Shown: one piece after another, positions 1-10,316 of the stretch | Position numbering within the stretch: the first letter of the stretch is position 1 | Layout of the letters: every line of letters begins with the position of its first letter | From: Closterium sp. Naga37s-1 | Lineage: Eukaryota; Streptophyta; Zygnematophyceae; Desmidiales; Closteriaceae | Direction of reading: 5' to 3' | Assembly (NCBI GenBank): GCA_947471745.1 | Contig: CANJKZ010000142.1 | Span: 3,092,501 to 3,156,500, forward strand | Length of the DNA stretch: 64,000 bases | Translations under genes and position numbers: made by a program | The notes under the pieces: generated by a model | Databases searched by the model: none | What the model saw: the letters and a program-made list of their open reading frames with translations, nothing else | Told to the model about the DNA's origin: nothing

Positions 1-221
1 AGCCGTACCTTCATAACGTGCTCCTCATACATTACTTTACGCAAACGCCCTACAAATGTCCTCGTATCCACTTCGTTCTTGTTGTATGTCAATGATATGC
101 TCAATACCATGACAATATCAAACTACTATAATAAGAGCGTGTCATATCAACAACAAAGTTGGAAATAATATAATACAATTTGTGGTAATAAAGTTCTCAC
201 AATCATCTAATAGCATACACC
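1..221. other. AT-rich flank without a gene
   Basis: AT-rich sequence with stops in all frames and no recognisable feature. The last five bases (217-221, acacc) are the left target-site duplication of copia element A. Confidence 0.7.
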
Positions 222-353
222 TGTCAGAACATTATAGCTCATGCATATTGTGTAGGCTATAGTGGGGTAGCCCATAAGGGGTACAACCCAATTAGGGTTA
301 GTACTTGTACCCAATTCATTCATAGTTCATTCATTCTCGTTTCTATTCTAACA
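222..353 (+). repeat. 5' LTR of element A
   Basis: A 132-bp LTR starting TGTCAGAAC and ending TCTAACA, identical to the copy at 7574-7705. It contains the core around 252-289 (GTAGGCTATAGTGGGGTA, then GGGGTACAACCC) that recurs in the LTRs of C, D, E, G, H, I and J. Confidence 0.97.
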
Positions 354-400
354 TGGTATCGAGCAGGTTCCCCCGTGGGAACTGTTCCTAGGGCCCACCA
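354..400 (+). promoter_or_regulatory. PBS, hairpin and GGGCCCACCA box of element A
   Basis: The primer binding site TGGTATCGAGC directly follows the LTR and is one base short of the plant-type initiator tRNA-Met site. A perfect 6-bp hairpin GTTCCC-CCGT-GGGAAC lies at 367-382, then GGGCCCACCA at 391-400. The same order occurs in C, D, E, H, I and J with different stem bases. A role in packaging, dimerisation or primer activation is inferred. Confidence 0.75.
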
Positions 401-1439
401 ATTCGACATTTTTTTTCTGCCCGGAGCGCGCTCAGTCCTAGCCCGAGTCGCGCTCCCCCCTTTTTTCTCGCCCCGTCGCGCCGCCCTAGCGGCCCTGTCG
501 CCTGCCGTGCGGCCCTCGCGCCGCCCTTCCTGGCCCCGACCCGCCACCCGGCGGCCTCGTCGCCTACCCCGCGGCCATCGCGCCGCCCTTACCCGGCCCC
601 GATCCGCCGCCCTGCGGCCCCGACGCCTACCTGTGCGGCCCCGGCGCCTACCTGCTGGCCCCGCCACCTACCCGCGGCCCCGCCACCTACCTGTGCGGCC
701 CCGCCACCTACCTGCGGCCCCGCAACCTACCAGCGGCCCCGCCACCTACCCGCGGCCCCGCCATCTACCTGTGCGGCCCCGCCACCTACCTGCGGCCCCG
801 CCACCTACCAGCGGCCCCGCCACCTACCCGCGGCCCCGCCACCTACCTGTGCGGCCCCGCCACCTACCTGCTGGCCCCGCCACCTACCTGCTGGCCCCGC
901 CACCTACCTGCGGCCCCGCCACCTACCAGCGGCCCCGCCACCTACCTACGGCCCCGCCACCTACCCGCGGCCCCGCCACCTACCTGTGCGGCCCTGGCGC
1001 CTTACTAGCGGCCCCGCCACCTACCTGCGGCCCCGCCACCTACCTTTGCGGCCCCGCCGCCTCCTCTCAGCGGCCCCGCCGCCTCCTCCCAGCGGCCCCG
1101 GACGCCGCCCTCGCCGAGTCGCCCAGCAGCCGAGCCGCCCAGCAGCCGAGCCGCCCAGCCGCCGAGCCACCCAGCAGCCGAGCCGCCCAGCAGCCGAGCC
1201 GCCCAGCAGCCGAGCCGCCCAGCAGCCGAGCCGCCGAGCCGCCCAGCAGCCGAGCTGCCGAGCCGCCCAGCAGCCGAGCCGCCGAGCCGCCCAGCAGCCG
1301 AGCCGCCGAGCCGCCCAGCAGCCGAGCCGCCGAGCCGCCCTGCAGCCGAGCCGCCCGAGCCGCCCTGTCCGGTAAGAGCAGCGCCTCTTTCACAGCACTG
1401 CCCTCACCCTACTGTTTGCGCTGCTAGTCTACTGCTGTC
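401..1439 (+). repeat. GC-rich repetitive leader of element A
   Basis: Untranslated leader made of degenerate tandem repeats: a module containing GGCCCCGCCACCTACC at about 640-1060, then repeats of CGAGCCGCCCAGCAGC at about 1120-1370. Long Pro/Arg/Ala ORFs here on both strands follow from the repeats and are not believed to be genes. Confidence 0.7.
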
Positions 1440-4400
1440 ATGGCTACCCCTAGTGTCCTCGCTTTTGACGCTGAGGGTCGGGCCATTGACTTTGACGTCT
1501 GGATAGATGACCTACAGCTTTTCTTACAGTGCGATAGGGCAGACGGCCTCTCCCTCTTTGACCTCACTTCTGGTGCCTCTCCTGCCCCCGCTGCTGATGC
1601 TGACGCCACTGTTCGCTCACAGTGGGCCACGCGCGATGCTGCTGCACGTCTTGCTGTGCGTCGCCACCTGCCTACCTCTGAGCGTGCGCACTTTAGCCAG
1701 TACAAGAGTGCTCACACCTTGTACGACGCTGTATTTGCACGCTACTCCTCCCTTGCCACTGCTGCACTGAGCCGCCTCATGCTACCGTACCTCTTCCCTG
1801 ACCTTGCTGCCTTTCCCACAGTCGCTGACCTCATTACGCACCTCCGCACTAGTGACACTCGCTACCGCGCTGCGCTTCCTGCTGAGTTCTGCGCCTAGAA
1901 CCCCGCCCCCATGTACATCACCCTCTACTACATAGTCACCCGTCTCCCTGACTCCCTTCGCGTAGTCAGGGACCACTTCCTCTCGGTTTGCCCAACCACT
2001 CTCACCGTTGACCTCCTCGAGAAGGCCCTCCTAGCAGCAGAAAAGAGCATAGTAGCTGTAAGAGCCTCTCGTGGTGACCCTCGCACCCCCATCTTTGAGG
2101 GGTGTTCCCCCTCCCCTCTTTTGCCCTCTGTTGCCTCTGCTGCTGCGGCCGACCTCGTTGGTCTGGAGTCGGTCGGTGCGGCGTCTACCCCTAGTGGGAA
2201 GCGTCGCTCTGGCAAGGGCAAGGGGGGCAGGGGCGCTGGAGGAGCTAGCGGGGGCGGTGGAGGCGGCGGTGGAGGCAGTGGAGGGGGTGGGGGTGGTGGT
2301 GGGAGTGGTGGCGGGGGTGGTGGTGTCGGCGGCGGTAGTGGAGGCGGAGGCGGCGGCGGCGGTGGCGGTGGGAGCGGAGGTGGTGGAGGTGGCGGAGGTG
2401 GAGGAGGCGGTGGCGGAGGAGGAGGAGGAGGAGGTCGTGGCTCTTCGCAGAGGAGTGGCTCCGGTGGTGGTCAGCGCCAGCAGCAGCAGCGCAGTCGGGA
2501 GACCCTGTCCCCTCAGCAGCTCCGTGAGTGGTACGCTGCACGCCAGCGGGGTGGGGGTACTGGTCCGTGCACCTACGTCCTGCGCACCGGCGACCGTGCG
2601 GGTGAGCAGTGTGGGGGTGCGCACCCCACCCAGCGCTGCTTTGGCCGCCTGACGGACGCTTGGCGTCACCAGTTCCCTGAGGCCACTGAGATCCCTCGCT
2701 GGGGCGAGCTGTCTAGGGCAGGGGTAGCTATCTTTGACCTTGACTTTGATGCTATTCTTGCTGCTATGTATACTGTGTCTATTAGTGAGGAGGGTGACTG
2801 TTGCCGGTGTTTCCCGCCCGACCCGGGCATTGAGCCTGCTGCTCTAGGTGCTGGTGAGGCTGCTGCTCTTGGTGCTAGCGAGGCTGCTACTCTAGGTGCT
2901 AGTGCGTCTGCTTCCTCCGGTACTGGTGAGTCTGCACTCTCAGGTACTGCGTCGGCTTCGGCCTCCCACACCTTCACACTTGACTCGGGGGCTTCTCGCT
3001 CCTTCTTTCGAGACCGCACCACACTCACGCCGCTTGGTCGGCCAGCTGCGGTCTCCCTGGCAGACCCCTCTGGGGGTCCTGTCCTTGCTCACTTCTCCAC
3101 TGTCCTCCCTTGTCCGGCGGCCCCCTCTGGCACCCTGTCTGGTCTTTACCTCCCCTCGTTCTCTACGAACTTGGTGAGTGGTGCTGACCTACAGGATGCG
3201 GGGGTTCACCAGTTCACTCCTGCGAGTCAGCGGGTGACCCACTGCACGGACGCTCGGACAGGCCGACACCTGGCCACGTTTACACGCCGGCCGGGGTCGA
3301 GCCTGTACACACTGACCACTGCGTCTCCTCCAGTCCCTGCGTCTGGTCAGGTAGCTGCGTCGGGTCAGGTGTTAGCTGCAGCGTCCAGGTCTGGTCCTGA
3401 GTCTGCCCCCTGCTCGTGTCGCCTCCTGTCTCACGAGACTCTCCTCTGGCACCACCGCCTTGGTCACCCCTCCCTGCTTCGTCTCCGAGGCATGGCCTCC
3501 CGTGTCCTTGTCTCTGGTCTTCCCCGGTCCCTCCCTCCCCTTCCTCCGGGGCCTGGCCCTACCTGCGTCCCCTGTGTCGAGGGGCGGCAGCGGGCTACCC
3601 CTCACTCCTCCCAGTTTCCTCCGACAGAGGCCCCACTGCAGACGCTTCACATGGACGTGTGGGGCCCAGCCCGCGTCCGTGGACAGGGTCACGAGCGCTA
3701 CTTCCTGCTGGTGGTTGACGACTACTCGCGTTACACCACAGTCTTCCCCTTGCGCAGCAAGGGTGATGTCACTGAGGTGTTGATCGACTGGATCCGCGCA
3801 GCTCGTCTCCAACTCAGGCGGAGCTTCGGCTCGGACTTTCCTGTTCTGCGTCTGCACTCTGACAGAGGCGGAGAGTTCTCCTCTGGCCTTCTGCGAGCCT
3901 ACTGTCGTGCACGAGGCATCCGCCAGACCTTCACGCTTCCGGACTCTCCACAGCAAAATGGGATTGCTGAGCGCCGCATTGGCATGGTCATGGACGTCGC
4001 CCGTACGTCCATGATGCATGCGGCTGCCCCCCATTTTTTGTGGCCGTTTGCGGTTCGGTACGCGGCGCATCAGATCAACCTTCAGCCCAGGGTCTCCATG
4101 CCGGAGACCTCCCCAGCTTTGCTGTGGACGGGGAAGGTTGGCGATGCGTCTGCGTTCCGTGTCTGGGGATCTCGGGCGTTTGTCCGCGACTTGTCTGCGG
4201 ACAAGCTGTCCCCTCGTGCTGCTCCTTGCGTCTTCCTGGGTTTCCCCCCTGACGCCCCAGGGTGGCAGTTCTACCACCCCACCTCTCGCCGTGTTCTGTC
4301 CTCCCAGGACGTCACGTTCGACGAGTCGGTCCCCTACTACCGCCTCTTCCCCTACCGCACTCCGTCCCTCCCCCCGCCACCGCTCTTCCTTGTACCAGGT

Positions 4401-7361
4401 CCCCCCCCGGTAGACCCCCTCCCCCCTCAGGGTCCTGCCCCTTCAGGTGTGTCCCAGGTAGACGCTGTTGAGCCTGTCGAGGTCGCTGGTGACTCTGGTG
4501 CTGCTGAGGGTGCTGAGCCTGGGGGTGCTGACTCTGGGGGTGCTGAGCGTGTGGGTGCTACGCCTGGGGGTGCTGAGCCTGAGGGTACTACGACTGGGGG
4601 TGCTGAGCCTGGGGGTGCTGAGTCTGGGGGTACTGAGCCTGGGGGTGCTACGCCTGGGGGTGCTGAGCCTGGGGGTGCTGAGCCTGGGGGTGCTACGCCT
4701 GGAGGTGCTGAGCCTGGGGGTGCGGAGCCTGAGGGAGCTGGGCCTGCTGGTGCTGTGCCTGGCGGTTCTCCGGGTGCTTCTTCTCGCCGGGAGCCACTCT
4801 CTCCACAGGAGCTGCGTGAGTGGTTTGCCCGGCGCTGGAGGCGAGCTGCTGGAGCTGGAGGTGCTGCGGGTACTGGAGGTTCTGTTGCTGCTGAGGGAGC
4901 TGGTGCCACGGGTCCCGGAGGTGCTCGTACTGGGAGTACTGGAGCTGCTGGACCTGCGGGTACTTCTGGAGCTGGAGCTGCTGCGGGTGTTGGCGCGGAG
5001 GCTACTGCTGTCGGTCCTGGAGGCGGTCCTGCTGGGGGTACTACTGGTGCCACTGGGGGTGCTGGTGCTGTCCCTGCTGTGTCTGGAGTCGCCGCGCGGC
5101 CTCGGCCGTACTTCGTTCCGCTCCTTCAGCAGGTTCTTGGTCTCCCGTCTTCTACTGGTCCTCCTCCTCCCTTAGAGTGTCCACAGCCTGTCCCGTCGCA
5201 GTTACAGTTACAGCCGGCCTCCCCACTGCCTGCTCCGTCTCCCTACACTGGTCCTACTGGAGGTCTTGCTGAGCGTCGTGAGCCTGCGTCTCGCCCTGCG
5301 TCGCCTGTCCGTGCTGCTCGCACTAGTGGTCGCGGTTCGCGTCAGCGTCCTCCTCCTGTCCCTGGCACGCACCGGATGTCTCTGCGTCCGTCCACTGCTC
5401 CTCTGCGTGCCCCTTTGCCTTCTCCTCCTGAGTCTTCTCTTCCTGCTCTTGCCGACCCGGAGTCGGACTCTCTTCGTGCTGCCAGTCCTACTGTCACGCG
5501 TCTCCTTGCTACTGTTGTCACTGACCCTTCCTTTGAGTCCACTGCTGCGTATGCCCTAGTTGCTGAGCTCGTCGACTTTGCTGCTCGCTGTCGCCTAGAC
5601 TACGTCGCCAGTCTTGTTGCTGAGTCTGAGTCTGTCTGTCCTCCGTCCGTCGGGGGTGAGTGTGCCCTTGGCACGGACGTCCTTGAGGACAGGCAGGAGG
5701 AGTTCCAGTGCTTGGCCGCTGCTTCACCTCATCTCGTGTCCGTACTGCTTACCCCTGAGGGAGACCCGGATGCACTTGACATCCCGACTCCGCGCTCTTA
5801 CGCGGAGGCGATAGAGGGTCCCTACTCCTCTCAGTGGCAGGCAGCTATGGACGCAGAGATGGCTTTTTGGAAGTCCACAGGCACCTACGTTGACGCTGTT
5901 CCCCCTCCTGGGGCGAACATCGTCAGTGGCATGTGGATTTTCAGGGTGAAGCGACCGCCGGGTTCTCCGCCTGTCTTCAAGGCGCGTTACGTGGCTCGTG
6001 GCTTCAGTCAGCGGCAGGGAGTTGACTACTTTCAGACCTTCTCTACCACCCCGAAGATGACCACTCTTCGGGTACTGCTGCACATAGCTGCTCACCGTGA
6101 CTACGAGCTACACTCTCTTGACTTCAGCACTGCTTTCTTGCAGGGCAGCCTGCACGAGGAGATCTGGCTGCGTCGCCCACCTGGTTTCACTGGGTCTTTT
6201 CCTCCTGGCACCCAGTGGAGCCTCCGGCGGCCAGTCTACGGTCTCCGCCAGGCACCGCGTGAGTGGCACGGCACACTGAGGACTACACTTGCGGCTCTTG
6301 GGTTTGCTCCCTCTACTGCCGACCCGTCGCTGTTTCTGCGCACCGACACTTCTTTGCCGCCGTTCTACATCCTCGTGTACGTCGACGACTTGGTCTTTGC
6401 CACAGCTGACACTGCTGGACTCGCCCACGTGAAGTCCGAGCTGTAGAAGAGACACACGTGCACTGACCTGGGTGAACTGCGCAGCTACCTTGGCTTGCAG
6501 ATCACTCGGGACAGAGCACGCCGCACCATTACCCTGACTCAGTCACACATGGTGCAGCAGGTCCTTCAGCGCTTCGGCTTCACGTACTCCTCGCCTCAGG
6601 CCACTCCTCTGCCTACTCGCCACTCGCTCTCAGCTCTGCCTTCGGATGAGTCCGTACAGTCGAGTGGCCCGTACCCAGAGCTTGTTGGCTGCCTCATGTA
6701 CCTGATGACCTGCACACGACCTGACCTTGCATACCCTCTTAGCATTCTCGCACGCTATGTTGCTCCTGGGAGACACAGACCGGAGCACATGGCTGCAGCG
6801 AAGAGGGTGTTGCGCTACTTGTGCAGTACTTCGGGCATGGGGCTTGTGCTTGGAGGGCAGAGTCCAGTGGTCCTTACTGGGCACGCAGACGCTTCTTGGG
6901 CTGACGACCAGGCTACGCAGCGGTCGTCACAGGGTTACACCTTCAGCCTTGGTTCCGGCTCTGTTTCGTGGCGGGCTACTCGCTCGTCTTCTGTTCTCGG
7001 CTCCAGTTGTGAGGCTGAGATCTACGCAGGAGCCATGGCTGCACAGGAGCTTCGCTGGCTCACCTACCTGCTGACTGACCTCGGAGAGCCGCCTCGTTCT
7101 CCTCCAGTGCTGTACGTAGACAACAAGGCCATGCTGGCCTTGTGTCGGGAGCAGCGACTGGAGCACAGAACGAAGCACATTGCTCTCCGCTACTTTCTTG
7201 CTCGTGAGCTGCAGCAGCGTGGTCAGCTGCGTCTTGCGTACGTGGCCTCTGAGGCCAACACTGCTGATATCTTCACCAAGGCGCTTGCGCCTTGTGACCA
7301 TCAGTGCTTCTGTACTCAGCTGGGCCTTGTGCCTACCTTGCCTCACTTGCTCACCTCTTGA
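1440..7361 (+). pseudogene. Element A gag-pol polyprotein frame with two in-frame TAG codons
   Basis: One frame of 1,973 codons runs from ATG 1440 to TGA 7359-7361, broken only by TAG at 1896-1898 (AAG or Lys in copy E) and 6444-6446 (CAG or Gln in copies E and H). Seen in order, by residue: gag; a Gly-rich tract about 264-334; a zinc-knuckle-like Cys377/Cys391/His395/Cys400; the aspartic protease motif LDSGAS with Asp515; the pre-integrase HHRLGHP near 671; integrase Asp739, Asp808 and Glu844; a Gly-Ala-Glu-Pro repeat linker about 1020-1105; the RT with Asp1561 and YVDD at 1647-1650; and RNase H. All key residues are present. The product would make virus-like particles, process itself, and copy and integrate the element. 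The stops would truncate it unless read through, so it may depend on another copy. Confidence 0.93.
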
Positions 7362-7573
7362 CCTTGCTTGTACTGTTACATATATATATACCCGCTCTTG
7401 CTTGTCTAGCCTTTTTTATATATATGTACTCCTGCATGTGAACTGGCCTTGTGCCCTTGAACTTGTGCTCGGAATGTGTGGTGACTTTGTGATCCACCCT
7501 GAGCTTGCTTTGCTTTGCTTTGCTTGACTGGTCTTGTGACCCCTTGTTCTCCCCCACTTTGCCTATGGGGGTG
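7362..7573 (+). promoter_or_regulatory. 3' untranslated region and polypurine tract of element A
   Basis: Contains a block (about 7435-7573) conserved in C, E, G, H, I and partly J, ending in CTATGGGGGTG directly before the LTR. The G-run is the likely polypurine tract priming plus-strand DNA. Confidence 0.75.
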
Positions 7574-7705
7574 TGTCAGAACATTATAGCTCATGCATAT
7601 TGTGTAGGCTATAGTGGGGTAGCCCATAAGGGGTACAACCCAATTAGGGTTAGTACTTGTACCCAATTCATTCATAGTTCATTCATTCTCGTTTCTATTC
7701 TAACA
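7574..7705 (+). repeat. 3' LTR of element A
   Basis: Identical over 132 bp to 222-353 and followed by the duplication acacc. Confidence 0.97.
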
Positions 7706-7959
7706 ACACCTTCCCACTACGTTGCATGTTGTAGAATCTTAGCATTGCCTCTACCGAACTCTCCACAACTTTCTCCACGCTTTTAACACAACATGCACAA
7801 AATCGACGAGCATTTTAAACATGTATGGTAACATTTCATTTGCTTCACGCAACTCCATGAGCATTATCAATTCTTAGGTATTGCACCCCTCTTTGTAAAA
7901 TACTAAATGAGACAATATAAAATGATGTTATGCATTTTCATTATCATCTTGTTAATTAC
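7706..7959. other. AT-rich spacer between elements A and B
   Basis: About 250 bp of AT-rich DNA, no gene seen. Bases 7955-7959 (attac) are the left target duplication of element B. Confidence 0.6.
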
Positions 7960-8187
7960 TGTCAGAACTATGTTGTTATAACTGCATGTAGTTCTAGCTG
8001 TAATGTAGTTATTAACTTTGTAGGTGGTGCACCTCTTCATTTGTTTGCTATATGTACCCTCGTGCTATAGTGAAACTCATCATTCTCGACTCCTCCTTGC
8101 CACAACTCTCTCGACTCCCCTTGGCCTAGGCTACTAAGCCTAGGCCCTCACTTAAACCTAGACCCCACTTGTGCTACTATCTTGACA
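7960..8187 (+). repeat. 5' LTR of element B
   Basis: A 228-bp LTR beginning TGTCAGAAC and ending CTTGACA. It diverges from the short LTRs of the autonomous copies and contains the palindrome-like CCTAGGCTACTAAGCCTAGG. Confidence 0.93.
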
Positions 8188-8244
8188 TGGTATTAGAGCG
8201 TTTCGATCCTATGCCTACATGCTTCCGCTGCTGCTGTACTGTCT

Positions 8245-8343
8245 GTCGCGCGCCCCGTGGCGCGCGACGTTATTTTTCATCCCGCCACGCGCTCTGGGCC
8301 CGTGGCGGTTTTCTGCCCGCCACGCGCTCGGGGCGCGTGGCGG
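8245..8343 (+). promoter_or_regulatory. GC hairpin array of element B
   Basis: Three consecutive inverted repeats: a perfect 10-bp stem GTCGCGCGCC/GGCGCGCGAC with loop CCGT (8245-8268), then two 11-bp stems of CCGCCACGCGC type at about 8282-8308 and 8317-8343, the latter perfect, separated by TTTTCTGC. D and J have equivalent hairpins at the same place with different stem bases. Confidence 0.7.
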
Positions 8344-8349
8344 TTTTCT

Positions 8350-9300
8350 GCTCCGTCGCGGCGCCCCAGGGGACCCGCGCGTCGCCCCCCCGTCGCCCGT
8401 CGTGGCGCACCCAAGGACCCGCGCCCCCCCCCCCCCCCCCCCCCGTCATTCGTTGCGACGCCCCCGGGGACTCGAGGGCTTCCCCCGTCGTTCGTCGCGG
8501 CGCCCTCGAGGACCCGCGCGCTCCCCCCCGTCGTCCGTCGTGGCGCCCCCGGGGACCCGCGCGCGGCCCTCCCGCCGCCCCTGCCCGTCACTGCGCCACT
8601 CGCGGGCCTCCCCTGCCCGTCGCCCTGCCCTGCAGGCCACGCACGGGCCTGGCCTGCACTCGGTGCAGCCGCCCCTGCCTCACCTCGCGCCTGCCCTCGA
8701 GCAGCCCCCCCCGCGCCTGCCCTCGGTGCAGCCGCCCCTGCCTCACCTCGCGCCTGCCTTCGAGCAGCCGCCCCCGCGCCTGCACTCCGTGCAGCCGCCC
8801 CTCCCTCACCTCGCACCTGCCCTCGAGCAGCCGCCCCCGCGCCTGCCCTCGGAGCAGCCGCCCCTGCCTCACCCGCGCCTGCCCTCGGAGCAGCCGCCCC
8901 TGCCTCACCTCGCGCCTGCCCTCGGAGCAGCCGCCCCTGCCTCACCTCGCGCCTGCCCTCGAGCAGCCGCCCCCGCGCCTGCACTCGGTGCAGCCGCCCC
9001 TGCCTCACCTCACGCCTGCCTTCGAGCAGCCGTCCCCGCGCCTGCACTCCGTGCAGCCGCCCCTGCCTCACCCGCGCCTGCCCTCGAGCAGCCGCCCCCG
9101 TGTGCCTGCCCTGCTCCGCGCTGTTGCCCTGCACGCGCGGCTGCCCTGCCCTGCTCCGCGCTGTTGCCCTGCACGCGCGGCTGCCTGCCCTGCTCCGCGC
9201 TGTTGCCCTGCACGCGCGGCTGCCCTGCCCTGGTCCGCGCTGTTGCCCTCCACGTGCGGCTGCCCTGCCCTGCTCCGCGCTGTTGGAGGTGGCGGGTATG
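8350..9300 (+). repeat. GC-rich tandem modules inside element B
   Basis: Degenerate repeats containing CCGTCGTGGCGCCC and GGGGACCCGCGCG at about 8350-8560, CTGCCCTCGAGCAGCCGCCC-type modules at about 8660-9110, then four copies of a 47-48 bp GCTCCGCGCTGTTGCCCTGC unit to about 9290. A homopolymer C run lies near 8426. Confidence 0.7.
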
Positions 9301-9691
9301 GGGGTGATGGGTGTGTGTGATCCCCTTCCCCTCCTCCTCCTTTCTCTCCCACTGCTGCAGCTGCCGCTGGGGGGGGGAGGGTGTGAGGGTGTGGGGGAGC
9401 TGGGGGAGAGGTGCTAGGGTTGTGGAGGAGTGTGGAGGGGGGATTTGGAGGACTGGGGGAGGTCCCAGGAAGCAACCGCCTCGGAGCCAGCAGCTTCACC
9501 TGCCAGCAGCTTCTCCTCATATAGTCCCTCCTCCTCCCGACTGCCTCTCTAGTTCAGCCTCTTGCCTCTCTTTGCTGTTATTTGTGAACTTGCATCTGCT
9601 CTTGCCTGCTGATGCTATTTTCTCTATCTGTGATGTACCCCTGCAGGTTGTGTCTTGCACTTGGCTATTCCTGCATGCAGTTACGGGGGGA

Positions 9692-9919
9692 TGTCAGAAT
9701 TATGTTGTTTTAACTGCATGTAGTTCTAGCTGTAGTGTAGTTATTAACTTTGTAGGCGGTGCACCTCTTCATTTGTTTGCTATATGTACCCTCGTGCTAT
9801 AGTGAAACTCATCATTCTCGACTCCTCCTTGCCACAACTCTCTCGACTCCCCTTGGCCTAGGCTACTAAGCCTAGGCCCTCACTTAAACTTAGACCCCAC
9901 TTGTGCTACTATCTTGACA
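9692..9919 (+). repeat. 3' LTR of element B
   Basis: Partner of 7960-8187, preceded by the purine tract ACGGGGGGA and followed by attac. Confidence 0.93.
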
Positions 9920-10316
9920 ATTACATTCACTATGACGGATTAAAATACATACATTTCCTATCCTAATTGTATAATCTTGAGAACACATCTTTAAGATTGG
10001 AACGAATAGGTTGTTATCAATGTTTGAAAATGAACGAACAATGCTTTTAGATATATTTTGACACATATGCAAACTTCCAATAAGGAAAATTTAGATTCAC
10101 CTTGTTATCGAGCGCCACATTTTGCGCTGCCATGCGTGCAACATACAAAGAAGGGCTCTTGCTAACTTTTAGGCCCGTCTGACGTTTTGCCCAAAAAATG
10201 TTTTTCGTCTGGGCCTCAGACAAAATTTTCTCGAAATCAGACATTTCTTAATTAAATAGCCTACACACTGACTACAGTCTACCACTACAGATAACCATAC
10301 ATTCATTCATATTGAA
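9920..10316. other. AT-rich DNA downstream of the hAT gene
   Basis: No gene. It lies beyond the stop codon of the minus-strand hAT transposase and may hold its 3' untranslated region and terminal repeat. No convincing terminal inverted repeat could be matched to the other end. Confidence 0.45.

Larger units (their letters stand above)
222..7705 (+). mobile_element. Element A, full-length Ty1/copia LTR retrotransposon
   Basis: Complete element bounded by two identical 132-bp LTRs and a perfect 5-bp duplication (acacc at 217-221 and 7706-7710). The order is LTR, initiator-Met-type primer binding site, GC-rich leader, gag-protease-integrase-RT-RNase H in one frame, polypurine tract, LTR. Having integrase before RT places it in Ty1/copia. 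Identical LTRs argue for very recent insertion, yet the coding frame has two TAG codons and no frameshift. Confidence 0.97.
7960..9919 (+). mobile_element. Element B, non-autonomous LTR retrotransposon (no gag-pol)
   Basis: Bounded by 228-bp LTRs (7960-8187 and 9692-9919, about five differences) and a perfect 5-bp duplication attac. The internal 1.5 kb has a primer binding site (TGGTATTAGAGC at 8188), an array of GC hairpins, then GC-rich tandem modules. No gag, protease, integrase, RT or RNase H could be recognised. Pro/Ala-rich ORFs on both strands follow from the repeats. It must be moved by proteins supplied in trans. Confidence 0.93.

Noticed and set aside
375-1427. Long Pro/Arg/Ala ORFs in the leader of A, and similar ORFs in B, D, H and J on both strands
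   Set aside because: They track GC-rich tandem repeats without stops, have no domain, and overlap in several frames and strands.
4468-5175. Leucine-rich ORFs in the copia linker (A, C and E)
   Set aside because: They are the out-of-frame reading of Gly/Ala/Glu/Pro linker repeats inside gag-pol.
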